Shown here: positions 52,538 through 63,341 of the stretch, piece by piece
Position numbering within the stretch: position 1 is the stretch's first letter
Layout of the letters: each line of letters opens with the position of its first letter
Source of the DNA: Symsagittifera roscoffensis
Taxonomy: Eukaryota > Xenacoelomorpha > Acoela > Convolutidae
DNA length: 64,000 bases
Reading direction: 5' to 3'
Assembly: GCF_963678635.1 (NCBI RefSeq)
Contig: NC_087067.1
Coordinates: forward strand, 53,436,233 to 53,500,232
Notes under the pieces: model-generated
Databases searched by the model: none
The model's input: the letters and a program-made list of their open reading frames with translations, nothing else
What the model was told of the DNA's origin: nothing
Made by a program: the position numbers and the translations under genes

Positions 52538-52888
52538 TTATTTTATCAGATATCGAGAAAAGGAAGGGTATATTTTTGCGAAGAAGAACGAGGTCCATCC
52601 GGCTCCTAGCCCTTCCAACATGCTGTCAGTCCAGTCAAAGCCTTCTTTTTCCTTCACAATCTGTGTCCAGAAAGTTTCCAGGGTCACTTGGCGCACTCTG
52701 TTCACGAACTCGACTGATTTATCTTCAGCATTTTTGGCCAGGTTTCCCTCTTTCACTAAGTAAGCATGGATCTTTCTGGTCATCACTGGGCCTCGCTCGA
52801 AAGCATCTGCGCCCAAAGCTGCTATCTGAGGGGTCAAGTGCAGCCACTGGTTAGCCTCTGGTTTTGTTCTCAAAACCATCGCTTCCAA
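52538..52888 (-). pseudogene. Copy D, start of Y3
   Basis: 116 codons: VLRTKPEANQWLHLTPQIAA, RGPVMTRKIHAYLVKEGNLA, VRQVTLETFWTQIVKE, GAGWTSFFFAKIYPSFSRYL. Matches copy B 9100-9660 (PLIKQIWEFLERQ, FVTAANEVTIGGFWTEH, WLKEYMGRVFYAKDTIFD). A frame break links it to the next piece. Confidence 0.65.
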
Positions 52889-53094
52889 ATGAGCTCTGGT
52901 CTCCTTGGAGTTCTCTCTTCTCTCTCTTCCCTCTTTTTTTCCATTCCTCGGAAGCGATTACTCGATGGTCATAGTAAGGGCTTCAGTTTGAGTTGTCGAC
53001 TGAAGTTGGACAGTTCCAACCCCAGCACTTCGTCTAACATTAACATGTGTAGTGAATGGTTCTTAAATCTTCGCATCGCATTCGAGATGTCAGT

Positions 53095-53788
53095 TCACAC
53101 CGCAGGTAGTTCAGCCCTGAGTGGCCTCACATTGTCCATCTCTAATCCGCGATATGGGGCAGATATGATTACATCATACTTCCCTTCCGAGAGCAAAGCC
53201 ACCATTGCATACACGAACTTCAGTCCATTCGGGAGATGTGCATATCCTGGAGACAGTGCAAACACGGCTCTCGGTGTTATTTTAGTGACGGCACCTTCAT
53301 TTAGGGTATCTACTACTTCACCCATTGATTCGAGGATATCCTTTATAGCTGGCCATACAGCGGCTTCGGCTGTCGTAGGCTCCTCGAGTCTGCTCAGGAA
53401 ACCCCTGATGTGTAGATGGTCATTGATTCCATTGAATACAGTTGTTCATTTCTGTCTGCCGTTGTATCTTCATTGCCATCGACGCAGATTGCATTAGGTC
53501 TATGTCGACCGCCGCCAACATTATAACATCAGGCCAAAACGGAGACTTGGAGGTATACACGAAGTCTGAACTCGCAACTACCATAATCTTTGCCTTCCTC
53601 ATTTCTGCCTTGTCATACGCAGCAAAGATGGTCTCATCTTTCTTGATTGCCTTCAATCCACCGTATCTCTGAATATCACCTTCTTGTTTCACTTGTTTCT
53701 GGTACGCTCTCTTTTTTACATGTCCTGGGGGTGCTTTCACCTGCCTGAATATTTTTACGTGTTGTCCGATCGGTGCCCTCGTCGTCAA
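53095..53788 (-). pseudogene. Copy D, Y2 (SPGYA region)
   Basis: Stretches 53420-53788 and 53095-53325. KAIKKDETIFAAYDKAEMRK, AKIMVVASSDFVYTSKSP and VIMLAAVDIDLMQSAS match the Y2 start of copy B (VIIVAGSDFEGTS). NDHLHIRGFLSRL lies just past the frame break near 53420; VFALSPGYAHLPNGLKFVYA, MVALLSEGKYDVIISAPYRG and VRPLRAELPAV follow. The most conserved part of ORF-Y between B and D. Confidence 0.7.
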
Positions 53789-53909
53789 GAATATTCCGGG
53801 TCTTTTCTCTCAATTTCCTTCATCGTGGTTCAGTTTCACCTCTTGCAATGGTCTTGCATTCACTGGACCCATTGTATTGTTTGAGGGCAGTCCCTCTAAA
53901 TCGGCAAAT

Positions 53910-54485
53910 CTATCTCAAGGCGGTTATAGAGCTGAAGTTTATGCCAGCGGCTATCAACCAGTCCACGCCTGTTATTGAGTACATTCGGTTGACAGACAAT
54001 CTCGCTCCGTTCAACATCCTCATGGCATCTGCTGCAAAGCTCACCCTCTGAAAGTTTAATTTCATCAGATCTTCTTTGTACATATGCCAGGGAGAAGGTA
54101 TGGGCCTCGACCACATCAGGGAACTCCTATCCGGGCGTCGATCTACTCGACTGGTGCTCGTCGTCTCTGGTCTTGTCTCCGATCTAGAGGTGCTGGTCGT
54201 CTCCGCGGTCGGATTGATAGGTCCTAATTTTCGCCTAGAATTGATGGTTCTTCTCATTGGCGCTTCCCCCAATCGATCTTGTACATATGTCCTTTGCCCC
54301 GGCTCGCTAGAACTTTGCGGCTTGTAGGTCGTCACGGCTGGGAACGTTCCCAAACATGTTTCCAAATTAGGGGGTACAAAGGTTGAAATCGCCGGTTCAT
54401 TCGCAAATTCTTCTTTCTTCAGCACTCCCGTGTCAAATAGCTCGACTTCCATTTCATCCAATCGCTTCTGGAAGACTCGGTTCAA
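53910..54485 (-). pseudogene. Copy D, linker between SGNH domain and Y2
   Basis: 191 codons. NRVFQKRLDEMEVELFDTGV corresponds to NGAFQRHINMLESDML in copy B. A Ser/Thr/Arg-rich segment (TTSTSRSETRPETTSTSRVD) has short internal repeats, then LMKLNFQRVSFAADAMRMLN and a second conserved part. Confidence 0.6.
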
Positions 54486-55336
54486 CCAGGCTTATCCTTA
54501 AAGGGGATCCCATCAGTGGTTAGTCTGACCTGATCCATGGCTCTCGGCTCGTGTTCAATGTCCATAAGGATCAACGGACCAGCATTCCGACTCGCAAGAT
54601 TTCTCAGGATGTTGTTCCACCTAATGACTTCTTCATTATGTCTTCTTCCTGTCGCTGTCAACGTTTTCGTGCTCATTGGTGCAGACGGTCAGTACCGCGC
54701 AATTGAATTTCTGCCAGAGAGTAGTAAACAGACATACCATCATTGAATCCCATCGTGCCTCTTCCTCATCTGAGCCTCTTGATACATTTCGTTGATACGA
54801 TTCCTCCCTATTAGGATCATTATCTTAAGGATCCTCCCTGGGTTTATCAGCTCCGCCATCCGAAATAGCTGGACTATCGTTGCACCTCCAAAGGCCATCA
54901 CCGTAGTGATCCAGGAGGTCCTCAAATTCTGGATCACTCTGACTAAGCTGTCACTCAGTATCAGATGTGATGTCCCAAGTGGCGGTTGCTGCAGGTTTAC
55001 TGCTGGGCTCCAAGTCGATCGATTGAAGCAGGCTCTCGAATCCGTGTCCGGAACACCTGTGAAGCTATACTTCAACTGAATGTTCTTCTGCACGTCAATC
55101 ACTCGGGACACTTTCTTCATCGGAATTTCGCGTATCTTTCTATCTGGAACCTTAGAGCTCTTTGTTGGTAACGTTGTATCACTAGCTCCCTTTCTTGTCG
55201 TCATCTCTTGGGAGATTTGTACTTTGCCTGTGTCATCGATTGTTCCATAGGGTGCATTCACCCCGAAACCTGGTGCATTCCTATTAGCGACCAATCGCCC
55301 AGCTGTCTCCATCAATTTTCTCACCGTTTGCTCCAC
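54482..55336 (-). pseudogene. Copy D, SGNH domain, catalytically damaged
   Basis: Stretches 54740-55336 and 54482-54676 with stops and frame loss between (the VLTVCTN strand lies in another frame near 54690). Block I: HLILSDSLVRVI (Gly changed to Ser, nucleophile Ser kept). Block II: AFGGATIVQLF. Block III: ILIGRNRI where GTND is expected (Asn kept, Asp lost). Block V: TTDGIPF with Pro in place of the catalytic His (CCC, one base from CAC). The fold order is the same as in copy B, proving the domain belongs to the element. It starts close behind ORF-X. Confidence 0.75.
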
Positions 55337-55364
55337 GACTGGGTCACCTAGGGGTCCGGGATTG

Positions 55365-56171
55365 TCACTCGACCAGTTGTAGCCGGAGTCGCGTCTCCGT
55401 CGTTTGACTCAATTCTCGAGGCGTCAAAAGTTCCATCGGGGACTGCCCACGAGGAATATTCCTTGTAGGTTTCTCTTTTTCTACGGCTGTCGTCAACGCC
55501 AGCTGCTCCGATCGCTCTTTGTACTCTCGCCTCAAGCACTCTATTTCTTGAATCTGCTTCTTGTTGCAATCTTCAAACAATTTCTTCCACATTTCTCTAT
55601 CTTCTTCTGTACTGAGCATGGTCTTGGTCATTTCGTCCAGCTCCCTTCTGGTCTTCTCCAGTTCTTTAATCGTGCCGTTAAGATCTTGCATGGTTTCGTT
55701 CGTCTGAACCCCTTCCATTACTCTCGCCTTCTTAGGTGGCACAGCTGCTCTCAGTTGTGAACTAGACGAGACAGCCTCGCTGTTCATTTCCTGATGCAAC
55801 ATCCTCAATCCAGGCCTAGGCTTGGTGGGCAAAGGCGTCTCACCTGGTTGATAGGTCCTCGAACTTCCCAATCCCGGCTCGTTCGGCAAGTCACTTCCTG
55901 AGAGAGCCCCGTTTCTCAACCACATTACTCTTATGTTCGGGCGGTCTAGTACTCCTCTTTCTCCATATGCTGCCATCAATAAGACTTCCGTGGGGCGGTC
56001 CCCACGGTTATCATGCCCAGAGATGTTTATTAAGGCGGCCAGCAACATGACTACCTCTGGGTCCTCCAGAGCGAAGTCTCGATCCATCAGCCGACGATAG
56101 ATCGGATCTATCATCGGTCCTACGTACGCCTCTGCCAGGTCCATGTACTCGCTCAAATCAAAGTTGTCCAT
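55365..56171 (-). pseudogene. Copy D, ORF-X: coiled-coil protein
   Basis: 268 codons open from MDNFDLSEYMDLAEAYVGPM. The N-terminal part (PEVVMLLAALINISGH, TEVLLMAAYGERGV) looks folded; then a Pro-rich joint TPLPTKPRPG and a long charged helix (IKELEKTRRELDEMTKTMLS, RREYKERSEQLAL), a probable coiled coil. It matches ORF-X of copy B in order and motifs and is the most intact version, possibly a complete ORF. A coiled-coil structural or RNA-binding role is inferred. Upstream lies non-coding sequence where integrase would be in copy B. Confidence 0.7.
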
Positions 56172-56883
56172 GTTCTTTCAGATTCGATTCTGTTATCGGC
56201 TTGATGAATTGAAATCAAGTGAATGATTAAATGATCAATCAGGATCTAGAAAAGAGGTCGCGATTATCACATTTCTCACTTTTACACAAATTTTATATTA
56301 AAATTTATTGAAAACAGTCAGATAAAAAGATTCTGATTCTAAAATTTACTAAAATCAATTCGTTGCTAAAATTTTGGAATTAGACCTAAGAATGGACAGT
56401 CCAAACTTCGGATCTATTTCTGAGATTGCCATTCGGTTATTCATGGTCACTAATTCCTTCTTACCCAGGGTCTTAATAACATAACACATAACATGACATA
56501 ACACACCTATCACACACAACACACTTTTAGTATGACGCCTTCCTGCATGCAACCTAAACTCAGCCTATACTTAAATAATATTTCATCCATTGAAGAGTCT
56601 GCGATAGAGCATGTTCCCTCCTCCGGATCAGTCCTGTGCGTTCTATTCATCCATCTGAACTCCCCGGACATTTTGTTCTCCAGGTTCTGTTCCTCATCAG
56701 GAACTTTTGCATCTACATCAGACGCCCGGATAAACTTTCTTGTCCCGGGTGTTGATCCTGAACTCGCCTGTTCTTCTCACTGTTCGTCTCCCCGGACAAA
56801 CAATCTTGCCCCAACTTTCGTTCAACCTTCTCACCTTCCTTATCCTGGTCTTCGAATGTAACGGTTTTCTTTTGCATATCGTT
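56172..56883. other. Integrase deletion region in copy D
   Basis: The minus strand first continues the linker (KKTVTFEDQDKEGE, about 56840-56880), then has stop-rich sequence to 56172. No H2C2 finger, DDE core or GPY/F module is present, although copy B has all of these here. Confidence 0.6.
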
Positions 56884-57495
56884 CTACTGTTCTTTCCGTT
56901 TGAATGTTGTGCTTGTCAAGACGTTTTGGGGTATCGAGGACACTAGTTGCTGAACTATAGTCCTACAATCCCTTTCATTTTCTTTGTGTTGTCGTCTTGA
57001 CGGCATGATCTTCACCTTCTCGCAGACTGTCAGTGATGCCATGGCTGCTGCCCACTCGGAGTCATCTCTAGTCATTTCTCTCTCATACAATCCACCCAGC
57101 ATCCGCATCACTTGCGTTGTGACCTGAACTGTTTTATCCAACAATGAGAGGTTGTTTATGTTCATGCGAGATAGTTCCTGCTGAACCAGGTTTGAGCGCA
57201 GCAACAGATCCAAGGGAACCGGGTCCTTCCTGGATAGAATCCTTCTCTCGGCTGCCTTCTCTACAGGTAACTCAGGATGTCCTGGGATTGGATGTCCAGA
57301 CTTGTCCAACCATCTCGTCAAGGGAAGCGCTTTGTAAGTTTCTTTGTCCAGAAACGAGAACCCTTCCTTAATTTCTGCCTGATTGGCTTGCTTCTGTTCC
57401 AATCTTTCATAGAACTCGGTCTTCTTGCTGAGGCTGTCAGCATTCTGGTGTTTGTCACGCATCCTCTGCCCGATTATCATGTGGTAGCCATCCAA
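56884..57495 (-). pseudogene. Copy D, RNase H end and linker
   Basis: 203 codons. MIIGQRMRDKHQNADSLSKK is the usual end of Ty3 RNase H/connection (D-x-L-S-R/K). Then a charged linker: KALPLTRWLDKSGHPIPGHP, LLRSNLVQQELSRMNINNLS, RMLGGLYEREMTRDDSEWAA, NVLTSTTFKRKEQ. Equivalent to 18473-19200 in copy B. Confidence 0.7.
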
Positions 57496-57504
57496 CCTTA
57501 CTAT

Positions 57505-58350
57505 TCATCTACCAATGTAAATCTGATCCATCGAGTAAGTCTTCAACCAAGATAACGCTCTGTTGCCCACGCGTAACTTGAAGGGAGCGCTCCCCAAGTA
57601 TGCGCTGTACTTTTCCAAAAATGTGACTACTGCATTTGTTTTTGCATTCGGTGCACCATATTTCATCTCAGTGTCACTTAACACCTTGCTCCCATATGCT
57701 ATGGGATGGAGAACTGTTCCTCCATTCCATTCCTGCTCCTGATGCAGTATTCCTGCGATGGCTACTACTGATGCGTCTGTGTCATGAACATACATGCCCT
57801 TCTCTGTAGGCATGCCTAGGACTGGCGCTTCGCACAGTTCCCAATTCAAGTTCTCGAAGGCAGCTTGTGCTTCTTCATTCCATTCGAACTTCTTTCCTTC
57901 GTTGCGCATCAGCTTCTGCATGGGATACACCTTGTCTGCATATCCTTTTATGAACTCATGGTAATAAATGGCGAATCCAAGGAAGTTCATGAATTGTGTG
58001 TCCGTTCTGGGAGCCTTCCATGTCAACACAGCCTCCACGACTTCCGGGGCCGGCCTGACGCCATGTCTGTCCACCATTCTCCCTAGATACTTTATCGAAT
58101 CTCTGAGTATCTCACACTTCGATGGTTTACATTTCAAGCCTGCTCTTTTCATGCAGCCAAAGACCTCCTCTAGCCGATCAATGTAGTCTTTCGGGGTGGG
58201 TGTTGCTATGACCACGTCATCCACGTAACACATCACAGGGTTCCCGTACTTCTTCGTCACTCTGGTCAAAGCCTTAGCCATCAGTCTTTGAAAAGTGGCC
58301 GTCGCGTTGCACAAGCCAAAGAGCATCTTTTTACACTGGTACAACCCCAA
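57505..58350 (-). pseudogene. Copy D, reverse transcriptase palm/thumb and RNase H
   Basis: 281 codons. FGLCNATATFQRLMAKAL is RT motif B/C region, the active site is CYVDD at residues 41-45, then KPSKCEILRDSIKYLGRMVD (motif E), LGFAIYYHEFIKGYADKVYP (thumb), EWNEEAQAAFENL, and RNase H with MYVHDTDASVVAIAGILHQE (first catalytic Asp), IAYGSKVLSDTEMKYGAPNA, and LRVGNRALSWLKTYS, where a D-N/H-R-A-L motif has become G-N-R-A-L, losing one metal-binding Asp. Ty3 type. The upstream part is in another frame. Confidence 0.9.
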
Positions 58351-58352
58351 AT

Positions 58353-59221
58353 TTATGCAAATCCGGTCTTCTCTCTGTCCTTCTTCCGCAGAGGAACCTG
58401 CCAGAGGGCCGAACCCACGTCCATAGTGGTGAAGAACTTGGCGTCACCAAGTCTCGAGAGGCTTTTGTCTATTCGCGGTATCGGGTACGTGTCTTTTATT
58501 GTCACCGCGTCCAAGTAACGAAAGTCGCAACAGAACCTAAGTTGCCCCCTTTCTTTTTTGCCATGACTACTCCGCATGCCCACGGCAACTTCGAGGGTTC
58601 TATCATGTCGTATTCGAGCAACATTTCTATCTCCGCTCGGCACGCTTCCGATTTATGTGGTGTCATTCGTCTTGCGCCTTCCCTATGGGGAACGGCGCCT
58701 TCCTCTAGTTCGATTTTGTGTTCGACGAAGATACAACAACCAATATCCGCCTTATGTTTTGAAAATACATCCGCATTCCGATTTAAAACCGCCCGCAATG
58801 ATTCAAAATCTCCCTCGCCTATTTTCCCTTTTAAGTGTTCCATTTCTGGCAAAACCGGTTTGTCAGATTCTAGTTTATATGACGAGGGGCGTCCGGAAAA
58901 TTCGAGCAGCTCAACAAGCCGTCGTCCATTTTGGATTTCATTGAAAAAAAAATTACGAATAGATTTAATTTTATTAGTTCTTTTTAAAACTTTATCTTTT
59001 TTGTTATTATAAGGGCAGTCTTTTACACTATATTTTTTCAAGTTTTGTGTCTCTTCATAGTCGGTTCTCATCAGCAAAGCGTAACCAAGTTTCTTTCTAC
59101 GCTGGATTGAAACCGTGGTGTCCAGTGTGTTCAGTAACACACTGAAACACAGTCCGTTTCGAGTTACTGAGAAGCCCCGGCTCAAAATCCTTGAACTTTG
59201 ACTATTAGGGTTTAGTACCAA
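58353..59221 (-). pseudogene. Copy D, reverse transcriptase N-terminal half
   Basis: Stretches 58502-59221 and 58353-58643, frameshift near 58560. FSKHKADIGCCIFVEHKIEL, HREGARRMTPHKSEACRAEI, EMLLEYDMIEPSKLPWACGV and VMAKKKGG are the RT start; then RFCCDFRYLDAVTIKDTYPI, PRIDKSLSRLGDAKFFTTMD and GSALWQVPL (motif A). The 5' part (LLMRTDYEETQNLKKYSVKD) is a longer spacer between protease and RT than usual. Confidence 0.9.
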
Positions 59222-59371
59222 ACAAACCTGTTTACTCTCAATTATCGAGCTTCAATTCCTCATTCTAAAAATTGCTACTACAGCTTGTCCCGGCTGTAGT
59301 TTTACCTTTCTATCTAAAAAGATAGGTACCTTGTTTTCATCTGTTATTATTCTATTAATTGGTTTCTTAAC

Positions 59372-59641
59372 TTACTTCCGGTCCGGGTTTCTAATCCTTA
59401 TTAGACCGTTGTTCAAATCAATCATCAATTCGAAATTCCTGACAAAATCTCTGCCCAAAATGAACTGATCGGAGTTGTCCAAATTCTCTACCACAAGGAA
59501 GCTCATCCAAAGTCCTGTCCTCCCATGTGGAGGACCGTTATTGGTGTTCTTCCGGCTACGTAAATCGCTCCTCGATTGGCTGCCGCTAGTCTGAGATTCG
59601 TTGGAGTTAGGCCTTCCCTCGTGAAGCCCATTCTTTTCCAA
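59372..59641 (-). pseudogene. Copy D, protease C-terminal half
   Basis: The end of the stretch, FLVVENLDNSDQFILGRDFV, RNFELMIDLNNGLIRI, has the I-L-G-x-D-F motif of the retropepsin C-terminal half. It overlaps the previous frame (59503-61068), so a frameshift lies near 59510-59560. The region 59222-59371 between it and RT is stop-rich. Confidence 0.8.
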
Positions 59642-61068
59642 GATTTTATCGGCATCACGCTCACTAGCGCTCCTGTGTCCAGGAGCCCTGTTACTCCGAT
59701 TTTCTTCCCATTGGTGTCAAGCAGATGTGCAGTCACAACTGCTTCGTATCCAATGTGAACCGCGTCTTGCTCCATCATGGTGTCATGACCTATCCTACGG
59801 ATTTTAAGTCCTTCTTCACCCAAATATATTTGCCCTATTTGGTCACTGTGTGTCGCCACGTAGGTCGTAGTGTAGATACTGATCCCATCCGCGTTCAGCA
59901 TCACTTGATATCGTCCATAGACTTCCAGGTAGCGTCCATGAAGTTTCTTTGTGCGAGGGACACCTGTTTTTAGTAGTGCTCGCACAGCTCTTGACTCAGT
60001 GCGTGGCTCCACCTGCCTCAGATAATATGAATATGTATACAAATGCATCAAAGTGAATTCTGATGGTTCACTCAGATTTCTGATTACCTGGTGTCCCGCT
60101 ACCGGGATTATCGATTGTAATTTACTCCCCTGCGGCACCATACTGAACGTCTGCCCGGAGATCACGTTTAATTTCATGCTCAAACTGCTTGGTGCTTTCG
60201 TTTCTTCGACGTCTGATGCCTCGAATGCGTTCAGCCTTCCCTGAATTTTTTCATTTTCCAATTCGAGCTTCACTTTTTGTTCGATCTTCTTCGTAACCAA
60301 TTCCTGCTGGACTCTTTTTAGAGCATCCCTTGCGGCTGTCCTATAGTCGATCTTGAAGTCATCCGCTGCAGCCACCGGTTCCGGTTCACGTATCTCTTCC
60401 GTTACCGCCTGCATCTTCTTCAATGCCAGCTCTTGCGGTTTTTCTTTTCTGCGTGCCTCCGCTTCACTCAACAGGCGAGCCTTACTGGCTTTCACATCCG
60501 ATAAAGCTTCGTCATGCCTTGGATGCTTGATGTCTGCCACAGCATCCCAGATTTGTGGACAATCTGATTTAAAATGACCTTCCAAGTTACAAAAGAAACA
60601 CCTTGGACCGAATTTTGCAATTCCTCCTCTCATGAAATCTTCATGATCGACCTCTGACGCATCTTCATCCTCGAGGCTAAAGCCTATTGCTTTCATGCCC
60701 TGTTGGTAAGTTGGGCATGCTGACACATGATGGTCCGTCGAACTACAATTTGCACAAGAGCGTCTCTTGTCCATATCGTCCCTTGGTTTGTACCAGTTGT
60801 TTCCTTGGTTTCCTGGTCCATTGTTAAAATCGCCATAATTGTTTTTGTAATATCCCGATCTCGATGGAGGCTTCAGCAAAAGATATTTTTTTGACTTGAG
60901 TCTCAACTGCTCTGGTGTTGGCGCATTGGTTGATAGTGGTGTGTAATGTGTCGCCAACATGGTTCGAAGCTCATCGTTCTTCACACCATCGATAAATTTT
61001 GAGGCTACTGCCAGGTTCATCCTTCTGTTCGACTCATCTGGTTGGCTACGCCTTCTAAGCATCTCCAA
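59503..61068 (-). pseudogene. Copy D, Gag nucleocapsid and protease N-terminal half
   Basis: 521 codons, the longest intact frame of copy D. Residues 1-60: end of capsid (LRTMLATHYTPLSTNAPTPE). Two CCHC zinc knuckles, C-x2-C-x4-H-x4-C, at residues 105-118 (CANCSSTDHHVSAC) and 157-170 (CFFCNLEGHFKSDC), bind genomic RNA. A charged helical segment (about 190-290) follows, then about 120 residues without known motif, then the aspartic protease site LLDTGA (DTG at 464-466), with VAGRTPITV after it. Gag and protease are in one frame here. The knuckles being separated by 38 residues is unusual. Confidence 0.88.
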
Positions 61069-61427
61069 GTTGTCAAGAAACTTCCAAATTTTCCTCAGCA
61101 GTGTTCCGCTGGTTTTGCTTTTTGGCCATCATACAGTTTAGGGCTGTCCCTTCCAAGTTGCTGGTAAGCGCACTGCATTCTTGTCTTTCTGACAATTCTT
61201 CTTCTTCAAAATGCAGTTTCATTACCTCTATCCAGGTATCAAAACAGCCATCAAATTCGTCTTTACAGCATCTTGGTTTCTTAAAACCCTTCTGGACTTT
61301 TCACTGCGTTCATTGGCCCTAGATAGCCTCGTAAGAAATGTTTCCAAGGACCTGTTCAGAGGTTCAAAGGCTGTGGCCATTGATGCAGCGTCTCTTGATC
61401 GCCTCGCCTGAGTATCATTGCCCCCTG
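61069..61427 (-). pseudogene. Copy D, Gag capsid region, broken
   Basis: No long frame, but the minus strand encodes pieces such as ASMATAFEPLNRSLETFLTR, NERSEKSRRVLRNQDAVKTN, MKLHFEEEELSERQECSALT and GTALNCMMAKKQNQRNTAEE between the gag N-terminal part and the knuckle ORF, in the style of a Ty3 capsid (W-x-x-x-I/V...L-x-G-x-A). Confidence 0.6.
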
Positions 61428-62819
61428 TTAAGGGCTTTGGATTTTTCCTCCTGTCCGAATCGCTGGGATTGTTTCTTCCTTGGCTCGCATGACTCCTGTT
61501 CGTGGAGTCACATCTCCCGATCGCATGTCTATCTTGCGTCGGTCTTTCGTTTTAGGTCTGCTGTTGCCAGTTGAACTTCGTCTGATGTTTGGGCCCCGTG
61601 TTCTATTGTCACCTGTGGCATAGCCCGATGAACTGCCCCTTCCTCTAGTGGATCCATATGTCTTTCTCCTATTCTGCTGCTCACTGAAGTTCACCCTTGG
61701 CTCCCTACTGGGTTCTCCTGAGTTCGATTCCCCTTTTTTTGATCCAATCCTGCTGCATAGTAGTCCGTCCAATCTATTCATGATAGCCTGAGTTCGCCTC
61801 TCCATCATCGCATCTATCTTCGTGTCAAGGGTCCCAAGAGTCTGCTCTTGTTGAATTCTCAACTTCTCCATGACGTCTCTCAATCGTAACTCTCTTTGCT
61901 CAGCCTCCCTAGTCAATCGCGACAAGTTCTTCGCTAAGTGTTCATCCGTTCTCTCCTCCACGCGTTTTTCGCTTCTGCTAGCTTCTTGTCTGTTGCGGTT
62001 GATCTCTTCATGCAGACTTTCTCTCTTGACGTGGGCTGCCTTTTCAGGTTCACTCATTCTTATGGACATCTGTTCATTCTGTCCTCCTATACTACCCAAT
62101 ATGTTGGTCGAGGCTTCTTCATTTGATGCCCTGTTTTCTACTAATGGCGTCACAAGTGGCGGTGTCACCCTGTCGATCCCAGGTAGCTTAGTGGTGGTCG
62201 AGATTCGGGCTTTGATTCTTTGCCTCGACGTCTTTTCACTATCCGCCTCTAGATCCACCGGTGCGTTGTTTAGCCCTGTGTTCCTACTCTCCCCAGTTCG
62301 AATTTCCGAGTTCGTCATATTCACATAGTCTCCTGAATGGCCTGATCCGTTTGTGGTCTTGCTTATTGTCCTCACCACACCAAATTGGTCCATGGTACCA
62401 GTCTCTCTATCGGTGTATGCGTCATTCTCCTGAGTCGAGCTATTGAGGCTGACTTGAGATCCAAAGTCATCTTTCCCGTCATTGTCCTCTTCTTCTACCT
62501 GGGTTTCTGCTTCATCGCATGTACCCCCCGCTCCCATAAAAAAGGAAAGAAGTTTCCTAAAGTGTTCTTCACTCTTTCTGAAAAAGATTGAAAACGTTGC
62601 CGGTTTTTCCGTCATGCCAACCATCATGGTGTTGTCTGTGGGTGATCTTGTAATCGCCACATTTTCATTAGAGATGTCGGACAGTTCCGACATCTCTTCT
62701 TGGTCCAGGGTCCCGGTGGAAGTGGCAAAATCTTGGCCTTGTTCTACCGGAGTAGATTCACTCGCCAATTTTCTGTTTCCTCTCCCTTTCGGTCCATGTC
62801 CCTTCTGGTTCCCATCCAT
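61428..62819 (-). CDS. Copy D, Gag N-terminal part
   Basis: 463 codons open from an ATG (MDGNQKGHGPKGRGNRK). It is hydrophilic and low-complexity, with an acidic/Ser-rich first half (EEMSELSDISNENVAITRS), a long charged coiled-coil region (residues about 265-330: LHEEINRNRQEASRSEKRVE, LSRLTREAEQRELRLRDVME, KLRIQQEQTLGTLDTKIDAM) and an Arg/Gly-rich end (STRGRGSSSGYATGDNRTRG) that may bind RNA. It is placed immediately 5' of the capsid and nucleocapsid, so I call it Gag by position. The frame is intact to 61428, after which the capsid part is broken. Confidence 0.65.
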   Translation of the reverse strand: MDGNQKGHGPKGRGNRKLASESTPVEQGQDFATSTGTLDQEEMSELSDISNENVAITRSPTDNTMMVGMTEKPATFSIFFRKSEEHFRKLLSFFMGAGGTCDEAETQVEEEDNDGKDDFGSQVSLNSSTQENDAYTDRETGTMDQFGVVRTISKTTNGSGHSGDYVNMTNSEIRTGESRNTGLNNAPVDLEADSEKTSRQRIKARISTTTKLPGIDRVTPPLVTPLVENRASNEEASTNILGSIGGQNEQMSIRMSEPEKAAHVKRESLHEEINRNRQEASRSEKRVEERTDEHLAKNLSRLTREAEQRELRLRDVMEKLRIQQEQTLGTLDTKIDAMMERRTQAIMNRLDGLLCSRIGSKKGESNSGEPSREPRVNFSEQQNRRKTYGSTRGRGSSSGYATGDNRTRGPNIRRSSTGNSRPKTKDRRKIDMRSGDVTPRTGVMRAKEETIPAIRTGGKIQSP

Positions 62820-63150
62820 GGCAGGAACGAATGGACCTCTACCTCTAACATTTGCTTTTTAACAGTCCTTTGATACCTATCTGCCTTCGGATTGCCCGAG
62901 CTAGACCTACTTAGATCCTCAGGGCAATCATTTTCCCAAAAACGATTTGGATTTCGATCCACACAAATCAGTTACAAGCTCTTTATCAATTTAGACTTAG
63001 TGTTGCGAATATCCGAGTTTAGACCTGTTTTGTTTTGTTCTGGTCTTTTAAAAAAGGCAAGTTACCAGTGCAGTCACTGGTTCCTAGCCTGTCTCTTAAA
63101 AACCCAATACCTTTTAGTATTATCTTTTCTTCTGTCTACTTAAGTCTTAA
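62820..63150. other. Leader region upstream of copy D gag
   Basis: About 330 bp, no gene. A 5' LTR and primer-binding site should be here or beyond; neither LTR1 nor LTR2 ends (TGTAACA on this strand) are found. Confidence 0.4.
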
Positions 63151-63341
63151 CAAAAATAGTACCCCTCCGGATTGGCAAAAATAGTACCCCCCTGGATTGA
63201 CAAAAACAGTACCCATCCGGATTGGCAAAAACAGGACCCCTCCGGATTTGCGAAATTGGGACCCTTTCGGCTTGACAAAATTGGGACCCCTCCGGATCGG
63301 CAAAATTTGGGACCTTCCGGATTGGGACCCCTCCGGGTTTG
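63151..63341. repeat. 25-bp minisatellite (7.6 copies)
   Basis: Units of exactly 25 bp (first unit CAAAAATAGTACCCCTCCGG then ATTGG) start at 63151, 63176 and so on to 63301, plus 16 bases of an eighth. Confidence 0.9.

Noticed and set aside
52766-53497. 243-codon open stretch on the plus strand
   Set aside because: It lies opposite the Y2/Y3 coding frames of copy D, which are conserved with copy B. The plus-strand reading has no conserved counterpart.
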